Source: Owenia fusiformis
Taxonomy: Eukaryota; Annelida; Polychaeta; Sabellida; Oweniidae
DNA length: 64,000 nucleotides
Direction of reading: 5' to 3'
NCBI GenBank assembly: GCA_903813345.2
Contig: CAIIXF020000012.1
Coordinates: 6,139,001 to 6,203,000, forward strand
The number at the start of each line of letters is the position of its first letter. Positions within the stretch are counted from its first letter, which is position 1. This document shows positions 52,801 through 60,402 of this stretch, one piece after another. The notes under the pieces were generated by a model. The model had not been told where the DNA came from. It worked only from the letters and a program-made list of their open reading frames with translations, and made no database searches. A program made the position numbers and the translations under genes.

Positions 52801-55800
52801 TTTTGATTGTTTAGAGAATTTTCGTCAAGAAACGTTTGGAAACAACAATTAAAACGAAGTTTGTCCGCATTTGTTTTGGTTGTTCTGCCGTGAAAGCAAT
52901 GGGATTCTCTCATCTGCATATCACTTGACCTTGTGCCATGCCATAGACTGTTGTGGGGATTTTCGAAGCAGTGTGACACTGAGTAGCCGAAAACACACCG
53001 CCACTCCAATTACATTTTCCTGTTTATTCTCTTTGGCTGCGTTTTTGAACTGCCCGCGGTGCAAGTATATTGCATAACTTTTAATAAGTTTTCCCCCGAA
53101 GTATCATGAAAAAGAACAATGAACAGTGTTGCAAATTACATGCTCACACGTTTTCAACAAAAACAGCTAATCCAAGCGCACTTAGACCGCTAATTACGCC
53201 GTGGCTACCTTGTCAACTAACCCCGTGTGTCAACCGCTTCGCCTTGTTGCTAGTGCACCACAGGAGTTCCAATGCAATGAACCGTAATGCTTTTCTAAAG
53301 AATTGTGTGAGTGTAGGTGCGCTTGGATGAACTGTTTTTGTTGAAAACGTGCGACCATATTAATCGCACCGCAGTGCCTATTGATCTTTTTTGTAATACT
53401 CGGGGAGATAATTCATTTAAATATTACGCAATTGACTTGCGCCGCGGACATTCAAAAACGCAGTCTCAGTATAAACCCTTATTTACATACCACACATTAA
53501 GTTAATCTATTATGTCGCCGGGTTATGTAGCTAATGACGTGGACCGATTGCAATGATATTGAGGAAAATAACAAAAAAACGGTGAGGAAAAAGGTGCCTA
53601 AATCTTTGAAAACCCACCCCCCTTTGTCCACAAATGTAATAAGGTCTATACTAAGCCCCGAATTTCGTTTCATTTCGTTCAGTACATATTCTAAGCCCTA
53701 GGTATTAAGTAAACCCTATCTATTCAATAGACTCTTCAGATAACATAAACCAATGTTGTAGAGTTGAATGAACAGTCGTACCATCATTCTTAGTCCTGAT
53801 AGAAAAATAAATGTTATGTAAGCACAAAATCAGAACTTTACTTGTGAATCTCACCTGCTACTCTGCAGCATTGTTCAGATTTATGTTGAATAGATGCACC
53901 GATACATTCAGTACGGTCAATTATCTCTCGTTTGTTGACGCAAGAGCAGTCAGTACAAGTCCTTGTTCGATTGCACGTCCTAATACCATACTCAGCACAG
54001 GGCTCGGTAACGTTACCTCTATCTGTTTGATCATCAGACTCCATACATGAGCTATAGACCCATTCGCTCCATTCAGTCCATTTACACTCTAATGTATCGA
54101 ATTAATTTATATGACTGAAGATCACTTGAGGGCAGTATCAGATTTGGAAACTTTTGACAATTTAGAAACTTGACAATTTTCATTTGACATTCTTTGTTAT
54201 ATCTGTTTTATATAAATTTCAAGGTTCCTAAGTGTGTCAAAGGTCAATGAGAGTTGCAATTCTAGGATTCAATAGCTGTTTTTCTTGCACTTGCGAGCAA
54301 CTGGAAGTTTGTCTTCGTTTCAACATGGAATTAATAACAAAATGGATGAATTTCCGTTGGAGGAAGTATTCATTTTCATCATTTTCACAAAGAAGGAAGT
54401 CAATTCGCATCCAAATATTTTACCCGTATGTTGATAGTAGCATCCAGTTACTGAAAAACTAGTCAGTCATATCTCAAAACTTACGCAAGTGATAAAATCA
54501 AGAACACATTTTTTATCAAATTTTTCATGGACTCTCCATCCTCCTTTCTAGCCCTTTCTTTGGATTGCATTGCTATGTCCCGTGATCCTAATATGTGAAT
54601 ATTACATTATTGTAATTTGCCAAAACGAAAAATGAATTGAACTGTGAAGGAATCCCAGATTTTGTGTGATGTCATTACAAAAATGCACGAGGTTTATCAT
54701 CTTAAAATAAATTCCCAACTCAAATTGACAATTCTACGTTGATTCAACGGACTAGGGGATATATCCCACCTTCCCAGAAAGGTAACCAAAATCTTCTCGA
54801 CCCCCCTAATTCAGGAATTGTGTAAGAAACCTATCCTACTCTTGCTAAGTGGCTTTAATTCCAGAAATATAACTGATTTTTAAGCATATTTGGTTCTTTA
54901 TCTTTAAATGTGGATATAGAGCTAACCCCAAAAATCAAAAAGGCCTTAGTTAAGCTTTAATGTCCTGTTTCAATAGTAAGAATAGGGGTCCTTGAACAAT
55001 ATATTGGGCTTGCTTTTTAGAACTTTTTTGTTGGCTCTCATTTAAATATTTCTTATTTTGGAGAACTTGAACTTTGCTCTTTGAACTCAAAATAACGTCA
55101 CCATTTAGTAAGATAGCATGAATCACAATGGATCGAAATATGTCGGAGCTGGGTTCGGGCAATGTAATAAAATAGCAAAAATTAGATAATTCCATACTTA
55201 CTTAGGCAGCATTGAGTATTGCAATTTTCTGTTCTGCTTTGTTCCGAATTTCCCGGACACACGCTTGAACTCCCGATGTTGCTGAATGTTTTAATTCTTG
55301 TTCTGTAATTAGTAATTTTACCACCGCCACAAGTATGGGAACATTTGTCACCACTTCTTGTTGTCCAAGAAGTCCATTGGGACCACTCACAACCTAAAAA
55401 GCGTATAAAAATGAATAACTTTATCATATTTCTTGATCAGGTCTATTACAGGGTGTCAAATAAGTCCCGTCCCCCCTGCTACAGCTAAAACCTTAATAGA
55501 TGGTACCTAGTGTGATATACCATTGGAAAGATTATCCAAAGTTACGTTAACTCACCAACTCTCAAGTATTTTGGATGAAATTTACCTATATTTTTATGAT
55601 GTGCTTTATGGCTAACGTACCCTCCTTTAGGCAGCTTTTTGCGTCAAAATTACAAGGATATGACCTCGGAAATACATAAAAAAGTTAATCTTTTTCGCAT
55701 TCCAATTGTTACAAAAAGGTTTTCACCACTTTCCTTGCACCTCTATTTTCTACATATCTAACCTTATCCAGAAATTGGTTAAATTCATTGTCATATACAT

Positions 55801-58800
55801 GTTTAATCAACTTTTGGTCCTTTGACCTTTCTTATATCTGATTCTTAAAATCCTGCCAAATACGCCAAATTGCCATGTTTCTAGGCATATGGTCTCCTCA
55901 ATTGATACAATGTAAAAATTTGTGAGATTGATTAACAGGTGTCAGATATATGCCAATCAACGTTACTTTGGAAGACCTTTCCAATGGTATATTACACTTG
56001 GTACTAAATATCTTGGTTTTGGCTGTAGAGGGGGGACGGGACTTATTTGACACCGTGTATATCATTTTCTGGTACAGGCGATCAAATTCATATTGCACCA
56101 ATAATAATGACTCAACTTCTGACCCAAATATAGCGTCTGTGTGCGTTACAACATATTCTATTTAATTAGATGAAACTTACATAGACCAGTATTACAGGTC
56201 TCCGGTCGTTTTTGTTCCGATTTTCCTGGGCACGATGCTGAATTTCCCACAGCGCCATATATCATTGTTCTTGTCCTGTACTTATCTATGGAACCAACAC
56301 CACAGTTTGCAGAGCATTGTTCCCCAAATCCACCATTTCTTGGCCTCCATCTACTCCATTGGGACCACTCACAGCCTAAAACAATAGATAACCAATCATT
56401 TCCTTCGATAGATATTTGCATTAATACAAAACTATATCAGCTTTAATAACAAAATGATCCAAAGAGCTACATACTAGGACAATTAAGACAAAGCCATCAT
56501 TGTCATACAATTCTCACGATCCAATATATTACCGTCTAAAAGATTTTGTTACATTTGACTACAGACTTCTTATGATAATGCAACTGAGCTTAATTTATTG
56601 CTATCAGAATGCTCAATACAATAAACACTTCCTTGATCATTAATACCTAACATCGAATTTTATATATGGCATTATACCATGCGGGTAGTATAGTCTTGAC
56701 CAAACTGAGCGTTGAGCTTTTCTAAATAACTAAAAACTTACATGGCCCAGCATCACAGGTCTCTGTTTGTTGTTGTTCTGAATCTCCTGGACATGTTGCT
56801 GAATTTCCCCCAGAACCAAATATTTTTGTTCTTGTCCGATACTTATCTATGGAACCAACTCCACAGTTTCCTAAGCACTGACTCCCTGAACCACCATTTC
56901 TAGTCAACCACAGACTCCACTGGGACCACTGACAACCTAAGAAAAAGGTAACAGGATTGCATGTTTTCTGATACAGACTGCCAACCATGATTCGCACCAG
57001 TTATATCAATTACATATATCCAAATATACGACATTATTTGGAATCGAATTAAAAATTTAAAAAGCTTATATATGAACTCTTTTATGATATTTGTGTCCCT
57101 TTGCAATATCGATTAAAATTCATCACTGGATTTTGTGTAAAAGATAAATTTTAAAATGTCCCGCAGGATACGATATAAACTGTATGACTCGTAAGATGAA
57201 CGAAGTAGCGATGTTACTGCTTCATAACCTTATGTTATGTTTCCGATAGGGGCCTCTTAATAACTGGCCATTTATATCGACAAAGAACTACACAATAGCA
57301 AGTTACAATTACTACAATTTATTGTTCAGTATTAAACTCAAATAACCTACAAAAAAATGTTTGGCACAGGGAATACATCCACCACGGCATTAGCTATACG
57401 AAACCGTTTGCGAGGTGAAGACAATATAATTTCTCCTTGTGATAGGCCAAAGTATACACTATAAGTTATATAATGAATATATAAGATATAATGAACAATA
57501 TAAAAGGTTAACGTATACTCCAGAACTTATATATACTACAAGGAGAACTTATACAGTACTATAAGGAGAACTTATATATACTATAAGGAAAACTTATGTA
57601 TAATATAAGAATATGTATTATACAATAAAACATCAGCTCTCAAACTATATGAAGTTATGTTAAAAATCTTTGGGGTAAGCACAAAAATAAAATGCCTTAT
57701 AGGTATTTATATTCCCCCATATAATGAATAACAGGGGTAAATGTGGATGTCATTGCGGCCATTCAAAAATTAAAAATCTAAATACAGAATGATCTAATTC
57801 AATCGACTTACATTGTTGTATGATACAAGCCGTTCTTCTATCCTCAACAGAGACACCTAGGCATTTTTCATTGGGGTACGTGTTATTGTATTCTTCCTTT
57901 CGTGTCCGCTGCTCGGCCCTACTTCCAGTCCCACATAACTTCGAGCAAGGTCCACCCGACCAGGAACTCCATTCTGACCATTCACAGCCTACATTTGTGC
58001 AAAGCAATACAGTATTTTGGTAAATTCAACCTGCAGATATCTAAGTTGGTGCACGTACATAGGCAGCAACGATCGCGGCTTTTAATACCCTTTTATCAAA
58101 ATATTATTGATTATTGATTTATTTGCCTGTCATATTTTTGTTTTTTATTAAGACTTTTCAGATTTGGACATGAACCTTCTTTCTGATTCTATTTTTCTAG
58201 TGAATCAAAGTTTCACTGAATCATCTTGTAATTCATGAAATGGTACTTTCACAATCAATTCAGACTCGGACACGAACCTTCTACTGATCCTAGTTTGAAA
58301 AATCCATATTCTAGTAAACGGTACAACTACGTACCCTTTCCAATTTTAAAAGGTCATCCTTATAAAATTTCTTGAGGAGTATGTGATGTCCCCGAAATGT
58401 ATGTACTGTGTGTAATATGCATATGTAAGGAGTGATGAGGTGATAAAACGGTGTATAATTTTTGACCTCCATGTATATTTCCATTCGTTAAACTCAACCT
58501 CCTAGTCGTGAAACACATCTGTGAAACGCAACCGAATAACTTTGGATAAACCCATAATCTCGTTATATATGTGTACCAAGTATCAATTATGCTTCCTTAA
58601 AAGATACTAACCTAGAGGGTCGGGTCTTATGGTTCTTGGAATACATCTGCAAGCTTGAAGTGAAAATTCTTCTCTCTTTTTACATTCTTTAAGGAGTTCA
58701 ACTTTGCCATTGACATGCTGGCACAGAAACGTTCTGCCCTCCCTAGGCACATGCCATATAGCATTTATACAGCATTTAGTAGGCGGATCGCCATATTCAG

Positions 58801-60402
58801 GATCATCCAGAGGGGGACACACAGCTACAATGAATGCATTGGGATGCATATGCTATCTAAATGACATTATTTTGAGAAACATTCACACCATACCATGTTA
58901 TGAAGCAATGGGATAGTGTCTCCATAGGCTATATGATATATACAAAGAATTCACATTGACTTTATATCATGCAGGACCAGGGAGATCATTTTTAAGATTA
59001 AAAATCCAAAACGTTATCAAATAATATTATATATTTACCCGGTTTTATTTGACACCTTTTAAAGCAAGGGAAAAGTTCAAACTTCTTCAACCCCAGTGGA
59101 CTATCATCTAAACATACTTTCCAGCAGACTTCATCAACAACATATCCCTGTTTATCAAATTATCAAAGCAGTAAAAACAGTAAATATACTATGTTTTATG
59201 AATACGTACACAGTAAGTAGAGCATTATTCATCACACTGGGGAAAATCATGGTATTTTGTTCTCAAAACATAACGCATACAAATGGGATGAGCCATTGGT
59301 ATGAATTAAAGTCTCTGTCAATGCATTAGATATGAGCATTTGGTATAATTTGCAATAAAAAATTTTTATCCCCAAAACAGCAATATGTTGCAAACGAAAT
59401 GCCTCTGTCCCAAATGAATTTGTGATTCAATAATTTTTTCATCGGTTCATTTAATTTTCAAGCTAGAAAACAAAATTCCAATGAGAATTTAACATTAATT
59501 TCTCATTGGAATTTTATATTCTAGCTTTAAATATTAAATCAACTGAAGAAAAAATTATTGAATCACAAATTTATTTGGGACAGAGGCATTCTGTTTGCAA
59601 CATATTGCTGTTTTGTGGATACATTTTTAAATAAATTTTTTATTGCAAATTATAGCAAAAATGCTCATTTCTAATGCATTGACATAGACTTGATTTTTTG
59701 GGGGATTTTACGATTCACTACTTGCTGCAATCAACCTCACTATAAGCATATCAGCCAGGACCCGTTTTCAATCAAACTTGAACTAACTATCACTCTGCTG
59801 ATATCCTTCAAAAATCAAATTGTCCCGATTTCCAAGACCTTATTGTTACCATGGCAACCATGAAAATGAAAGCAAATATGAGGGTAAAATAACCAAATCT
59901 ACCATGAAAGCGCATTTTTAAACATTTTTAAACATCAAACGTTGATATCATCTATTTAAAAGCTCCTTGACAACAAAAAATTAAAAGAAATTATGGCAGG
60001 TTAATCAATGTGATTTTTGCTAGGCCTATAGCCAAAGTGAAACTGTGAAAAGGGTTTCCAACTGAACTTCTCGCCTACCTTCTTGATTCTACAGTTATTT
60101 GCACAGTTGACCAAAGAAAATTGTTGACATAGTTTCATGCATGGCGCGTATGTTGCTCCTTTATTTTTTCCTTTTTTGCCACACGATACTGAAATATAAT
60201 AGATTATGTATCTCAAACATTTCCAAGTATGGGATTAACTTTCTTGGTTATTGCAATATTTCTAACTATTAACATATATCATATCGATATGTTTATCCAA
60301 AAAGTTATACATGAACAAGTATTGGAATCCACATTATAAAACTTACTTACCCGTAAGTATCACGGCAAAGAAGATCAACACGAAGTAGCCGTCTGGTCGC
60401 AT
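25621..60402 (-). CDS. large secreted multi-TSP1 protein with novel Cys-rich modules, at least 19 exons
   Basis: Minus-strand gene assembled from 19 exons listed individually below; the summed coding length divides by three and gives about 1182 or 1205 residues, depending on the end of exon 14. Order: signal peptide, two Cys-rich modules, CPP module, TSP1 x4, TSP1-like, NGxY module, TSP1 x2, TSP1-like, CPP module, TSP1 x4, terminal TSP1-like exon with stop. Exons 4-18 begin and end in phase 1, so each is a self-contained module. TSP1 domains bind glycans and extracellular partners and carry Trp C-mannosylation (WxxW) and Ser/Thr fucosylation (CxxTCG) sites, several of which are visible. No membrane segment is seen, so the product is probably secreted. 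I recognise no orthologue. It could be two merged tandem genes, but no second start or signal peptide was found. Confidence 0.75.
26136..26315 (-). CDS. exon 18 of the TSP1 gene: TSP1 domain
   Basis: 180 bp, phase 1-1. Reads CNWSDWTRW, then CSNTCGNGMESQTRTRV, ending CRIRDCP. WSDW fits C-mannosylation and CSNTCG fits the fucosylation consensus CxxTCG. It is a near copy of exon 16 (33488-33667), including flanking intron sequence. Confidence 0.85.
26592..27115. mobile_element. foldback element in the intron between exons 17 and 18
   Basis: Arms of about 160 bp share GGGCAACAATGGTCTACACG, CAATGTCATTAGTATTGTGA and ATTAATTTATTTCGATTATT in inverted orientation. The inner edges are G-rich (GGATGGAGGGGGGG). 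No coding region; outer ends are blurred, so no target duplication is claimed. Confidence 0.65.
27116..29940. other. intron sequence, no exon seen
   Basis: Part of the 5.8 kb intron between exons 17 and 18 of the TSP1 gene. Short diffuse AT-rich repeats only (for example CAGCCATTTT near 28863 and 29003). No TSP1-like frame or strong splice pair was found on either strand. Confidence 0.5.
29950..30650. mobile_element. foldback element of about 700 bp
   Basis: The left arm (about 29960-30200) and right arm (about 30425-30640) are inverted copies sharing GGATTTTGGCTATT, AAGTGAAGATGCAAACAA and CCTCCAGGAAAAGCACTC-type blocks. Open frames inside it are chance results of the inverted arms. It lies in the exon 17/18 intron. 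Confidence 0.65.
31220..31770. repeat. two diverged direct repeats of about 150 bp
   Basis: The blocks at about 31230-31390 and 31645-31790 share ATGACGTCACAAT, AGCTAATTTGCATAA-type and CTTTCATTTGATACC motifs in the same orientation and order. They are diverged copies of an interspersed repeat in an intron. Confidence 0.55.
32261..32440 (-). CDS. exon 17 of the TSP1 gene: TSP1 domain
   Basis: 180 bp, phase 1-1. Begins CLWSNWGQWGPGSC, then SVTCGSGLESQTRSR, ending PCEVQC across the next splice. Has the fucosylation consensus CSVTCG and WSNW. The donor is CAAT|GTAAGT on the minus strand. Confidence 0.85.
33488..33667 (-). CDS. exon 16 of the TSP1 gene: TSP1 domain
   Basis: 180 bp, phase 1-1. 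Reads CSWSDWTRWKGAECSNTCG, then QTRTRVKIFGRDG and CKIRDCP. It is nearly identical in layout and sequence to exon 18, and the similarity continues into the flanking intron (TTATTGCGTCGTTTGCTACT in both), so the pair arose by duplication of a whole segment. Confidence 0.85.
33895..34077 (-). CDS. exon 15 of the TSP1 gene: divergent TSP1 domain
   Basis: 183 bp, phase 1-1. Begins DCPEEQWSEWSCGTCRCG, then ERTCTRTQV and a charged middle region rich in Lys/Glu, ending ACEPQC across the splice. The Trp pair is kept but the central CSxTCG is replaced by a CxxCxCG arrangement, so it is a separate subtype. Confidence 0.8.
34423..34550 (-). pseudogene. decayed CPP-module exon in the exon 14/15 intron
   Basis: One minus-strand frame reads DPIYWRDPPTACCMDTRWYV and, further on, LMPRC. 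These match the core of exon 14 (DPQYGGTPPTACC, WYVPL, VLMKC) and exon 4 (DPEYGDPPTKCC, WHVP). The leading Cys-Pro-Pro is missing, about eight residues are lost in the middle, and the frame meets a TGA before any CRC end. No good splice sites flank it. It is best read as a dead copy of the module. Confidence 0.65.
34600..36221. other. intron sequence with small palindromes
   Basis: No exon found. It contains a palindrome TAATTCCTCACTTAA...TAAGTGAGGAATTA at about 34643-34684, degenerate GACACGCC/GACACCTC repeats at 34775-34870, and an inverted repeat (CACAATATACAGGTA and its complement) at about 35720-35855. Confidence 0.5.
36222..39820. repeat. higher-order satellite array, about 2.7 kb of repeats split by a mariner
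   Basis: The basic unit is 21 bp, CAAGGCAGCATTCTCAAACTA, repeated one to four times. These runs are set in a larger unit of about 85-185 bp that also carries CAAGGCGGCACTTGCAAACTA, TAATGTAACTCATATATAG, TGTTCTAAGCATAAATTGAA and CAAGGCAGAGTTGTATAACC. About 22 larger units are visible. The array lies in the 11.6 kb intron between exons 14 and 15 of the TSP1 gene. It is a satellite, not a CRISPR array: there are no unique spacers. Confidence 0.9.
37451..38306 (+). mobile_element. decayed Tc1/mariner element inserted in the satellite
   Basis: The ends are TCGGGTGTCCCAAAAAAAAC and the inverted copy ending GGGACACCCGA, flanked by TA, which interrupts the satellite word ACTCATATATAGTG. Inverted arms reach about 240 bp. 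Between them, 37678-37929 holds a transposase fragment with KKIIFTDEKDFSHE, the IFTDE block around the second catalytic Asp of mariner enzymes. A frameshift follows, then VVWKKRLYLV and an early stop. The enzyme core is far too short to work. Confidence 0.8.
39821..40736. other. intron sequence, nothing recognised
   Basis: AT-rich spacer between the satellite and the next inverted-repeat element, in the exon 14/15 intron. No exon or bounded repeat found. Confidence 0.45.
40737..42097. mobile_element. 1.36 kb element with inverted ends
   Basis: The left end ATTCACCTTTCCCCAAAGTC is mirrored by GACTTTGGGGAAAGGTGAAT on the right. An inner inverted pair is GACGTCAGAGTAGGGCA... against ...TGCCCTGCTTTGACGTCA. 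Open frames inside are short and unrecognised, so it is probably nonautonomous. No clear target duplication was identified. Confidence 0.55.
42150..42430. repeat. degenerate G-rich tandem repeat
   Basis: Loose repeats of about 55 bp contain TTTAACATGGG / TTTTAACGAGGG and GGGGTAGG(T/C)(A/C)CC(C/T)-type words. Strand-biased G-rich sequence in the exon 14/15 intron. Confidence 0.45.
44132..44411. repeat. tandem dimer of about 140 bp
   Basis: Two adjacent copies (about 44132-44273 and 44274-44411) share TTTAAAATAATACTG, CATTTTGAGCAGTTTTCGTG and CAAATATCAAATGTGACC, starting at TTAGCCCCC and ending CACCCCTGGAATAA. Confidence 0.75.
44822..45317. mobile_element. GC-rich Harbinger-like MITE with TAA duplication
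   Basis: Perfect terminal inverted repeats of 27 bp begin TGGCCTAGTCACATAGCCCG and are flanked by TAA on both sides (44819-44821, 45318-45320). A 3-bp TWA duplication is the usual mark of PIF/Harbinger elements. The interior is unusually GC-rich for this window, with many overlapping GCTCGGTG / GGCCGGTGTCCGGCC palindromes. No coding capacity. Confidence 0.8.
45749..45949 (-). CDS. exon 14 of the TSP1 gene: second CPP Cys-rich module
   Basis: Begins in phase 1 with CPPKGDPQYGGTPPTACC, then GGKWYVPLGGREY, VLMKC and KCRCMVG. It matches exon 4 in Cys order (C, CC, C, CxC) and in the DPxYG, PPT and W(Y/H)VP blocks. Two donors keep phase 1: one after 45749 (GACG|GTACAC), which gives a domain end like that of exon 4, and one after 45680 (CAAG|GTGGGC), which adds 23 residues. 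I prefer the first. Confidence 0.75.
46154..46950. mobile_element. diverged inverted-repeat element (mariner-like end)
   Basis: Arms at about 46154-46320 and 46785-46950 are inverted copies sharing TTTACCAT(G/A)AAGCCAC and GTGGTCC(A/C)-type blocks. The left end CAGTATGTCTCAAAAAGAAC resembles mariner-type termini. No transposase was found; ends are approximate. It lies in the intron between exons 13 and 14. Confidence 0.5.
47442..47678 (-). CDS. exon 13 of the TSP1 gene: TSP1-like domain
   Basis: 237 bp, phase 1-1. Begins KCKWTEWSEWVYSSC, then TCNRTRTCTDCSC and ends ECDGVSIQHKSEQCCRVA. It is a near copy of exon 9. Its Cys-rich end matches the terminal exon. Reading past the donor meets a stop after four codons (47428-47430), so intron retention would make a shortened protein. 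Confidence 0.85.
48583..48774 (-). CDS. exon 12 of the TSP1 gene: TSP1 domain
   Basis: 192 bp, phase 1-1. Reads CDWSQWTSWTTRS, CSHTCGGGNITNYRTRT, CPGNSEQSR and ends CNTQCCL. CSHTCG fits the fucosylation consensus. It is a near copy of exon 8, and the copy extends into introns on both sides. Confidence 0.85.
   Translation of the reverse strand, partial: VVIGPSGLLGQQEVMTDVPILVAVATLLTTGQELKHSATLGVQACVQEIRNKAELKFAILNAA
48775..50821. other. intron between exons 11 and 12
   Basis: No exon seen. A hairpin built from ATAACGCTTGGTTCTTACCTAG and its inverted copy lies at about 50225-50340. The rest is AT-rich. Confidence 0.5.
50822..50998 (-). CDS. exon 11 of the TSP1 gene: TSP1 domain
   Basis: 177 bp, phase 1-1. 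Reads CMWSKWSSWSGGPCSKLCG, then GSRAEKRTREEQ and ends DCNTQQC across the splice. It is a near copy of exon 5. The acceptor is doubled: TAG occurs 6 bp apart, so the exon may start at 50998 or 51004, the longer form adding Gly-Leu. CSKLCG lacks the Ser/Thr needed for fucosylation. Confidence 0.85.
51482..51793 (-). CDS. exon 10 of the TSP1 gene: NGxY/W module, not TSP1
   Basis: 312 bp, phase 1-1, about 104 residues. It begins CRRIQVSGIEVSSMNGIY, then MPSYTKQGVSDYNLYFV, TGRWVIDSDF, SSPSSAS and GDTKWIEQ, ending ICVD. The spacing (VSG, NGxY, PxY, LYF, GRWVI, P, W) recalls a domain of unknown function found in many invertebrate and protist proteins, usually written NGxY...P.Y...L.Y...W.I. It is the only module of its kind here and splits the first TSP1 block from the second. 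Ligand unknown. Confidence 0.7.
53030..53470. mobile_element. foldback MITE in the exon 9/10 intron
   Basis: Arms are inverted copies: GCGTTTTTGAACTGCCCGCG and CACGTTTTCAACAAAAACAG on the left match the reverse complements GCGTTTTTGAATGTCCGCGG and CACGTTTTCAACAAAAACAG on the right. About 440 bp in all. No coding frame is meaningful here. Confidence 0.65.
53855..54088 (-). CDS. exon 9 of the TSP1 gene: TSP1-like domain
   Basis: 234 bp, phase 1-1, one codon shorter than exon 13. Reads KCKWTEWSEWVYSSC, TCNRTRTCTDCSC and EQCCRVA. The extracellular Cys pattern with a CC near the end differs from ordinary TSP1 and links it to exons 13 and 19. Retention of the next intron would stop translation after five codons (53838-53840). 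Confidence 0.85.
55202..55393 (-). CDS. exon 8 of the TSP1 gene: TSP1 domain
   Basis: 192 bp, phase 1-1. Reads CEWSQWTSWTTRSGDKC, SHTCGGGKITNYRTR and ends CNTQCCL. It has WSQW and CSHTCG modification sites. It is duplicated as exon 12. Confidence 0.85.
   Translation of the reverse strand, partial: VVSGPNGLLGQQEVVTNVPILVAVVKLLITEQELKHSATSGVQACVREIRNKAEQKIAILNAA
55449..56057. mobile_element. mariner-like MITE with TA duplication
   Basis: The left end CAGGGTGTCAAATAAGTCCC and the right end GGGACTTATTTGACACCGTG are inverted copies about 30 bp long, flanked by TA. It is 609 bp, with no transposase, in the intron between exons 7 and 8. Confidence 0.75.
56181..56375 (-). CDS. exon 7 of the TSP1 gene: TSP1 domain
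   Basis: 195 bp, phase 1-1. Reads CEWSQWSRWRPRNGG, QCSANCGVGSIDKYRTRT, CPGKSEQ and ends CNTGLC. It pairs with exon 6, which has the same length and the same CGVGSIDKYRTRT block. CSANCG lacks the fucosylation Ser/Thr. Confidence 0.85.
56742..56936 (-). CDS. exon 6 of the TSP1 gene: TSP1 domain
   Basis: 195 bp, phase 1-1. Reads CQWSQWSLWLTRNGG, QCLGNCGVGSIDKYRTRT, CPGDSEQQQ and ends CDAGPC. It is a sister of exon 7 by tandem exon duplication. Confidence 0.85.
57520..57615. repeat. short tandem repeat of ATATAAGGAGAACTT type
   Basis: Three to four imperfect copies of a 24-30 bp unit (ACTATAAGGAGAACTTATAT) lie in the intron between exons 5 and 6. Confidence 0.6.
57812..57988 (-). CDS. exon 5 of the TSP1 gene: first TSP1 domain
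   Basis: 177 bp, phase 1-1. Reads CEWSEWSSWSGGPCSKLCG, GSRAEQRTRKEE, GVSVEDRRTAC and ends QQC across the splice. It was duplicated to give exon 11. The acceptor is TGTAG directly before GCTGTGAATGG. Confidence 0.85.
58612..58824 (-). CDS. exon 4 of the TSP1 gene: first CPP Cys-rich module
   Basis: 213 bp, phase 1-1. Reads VCPPLDDPEYGDPPTKCC, then AIWHVPREGRTFLC, LLKEC and ACRCIPRTIRPDP. Cys pattern: C, CC, C, C, CxC. No known domain is recognised. The same module returns as exon 14 and as a dead copy at 34423-34550, so it is a true unit of exon duplication. Confidence 0.8.
59039..59147 (-). CDS. exon 3 of the TSP1 gene: small Cys-rich segment
   Basis: 109 bp, phase 0 to 1. Reads GYVVDEVCWKVCLDD...FPCFKRCQIKP with four Cys in a CxxxC / CxxxC layout. 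With exon 2 it forms a Cys-rich N-terminal region of unknown fold. Confidence 0.7.
59305..59695. mobile_element. near-perfect 390-bp hairpin in intron 2 of the TSP1 gene
   Basis: Arms of about 180 bp begin AAGTCTCTGTCAATGCATTA and share ACAGCAATATGTTGCAAACG and TTGTGATTCAATAATTTTTTC with their inverted copies; the loop is under 20 bp. It is a foldback element and would form a long stem in the pre-mRNA. Confidence 0.8.
60079..60188 (-). CDS. exon 2 of the TSP1 gene: small Cys-rich segment
   Basis: 110 bp, phase 1 to 0. Reads SCGKKGKNKGATYAPC, then MKLCQQFSLVNCANNCRIKK, with five Cys. The donor is AAG|GTAGGC on the minus strand. It follows the signal peptide directly, so it is the mature N-terminus. 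Confidence 0.75.
60351..60402 (-). CDS. exon 1 of the TSP1 gene: start codon and signal peptide
   Basis: Start codon at 60402-60400. MRPDGYFVLIFFAVILT is a short charged start plus a hydrophobic core, a typical signal peptide. It ends in phase 1 at a perfect donor, G|GTAAGTAAG. No earlier in-frame start with a better leader was seen. Confidence 0.8.
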
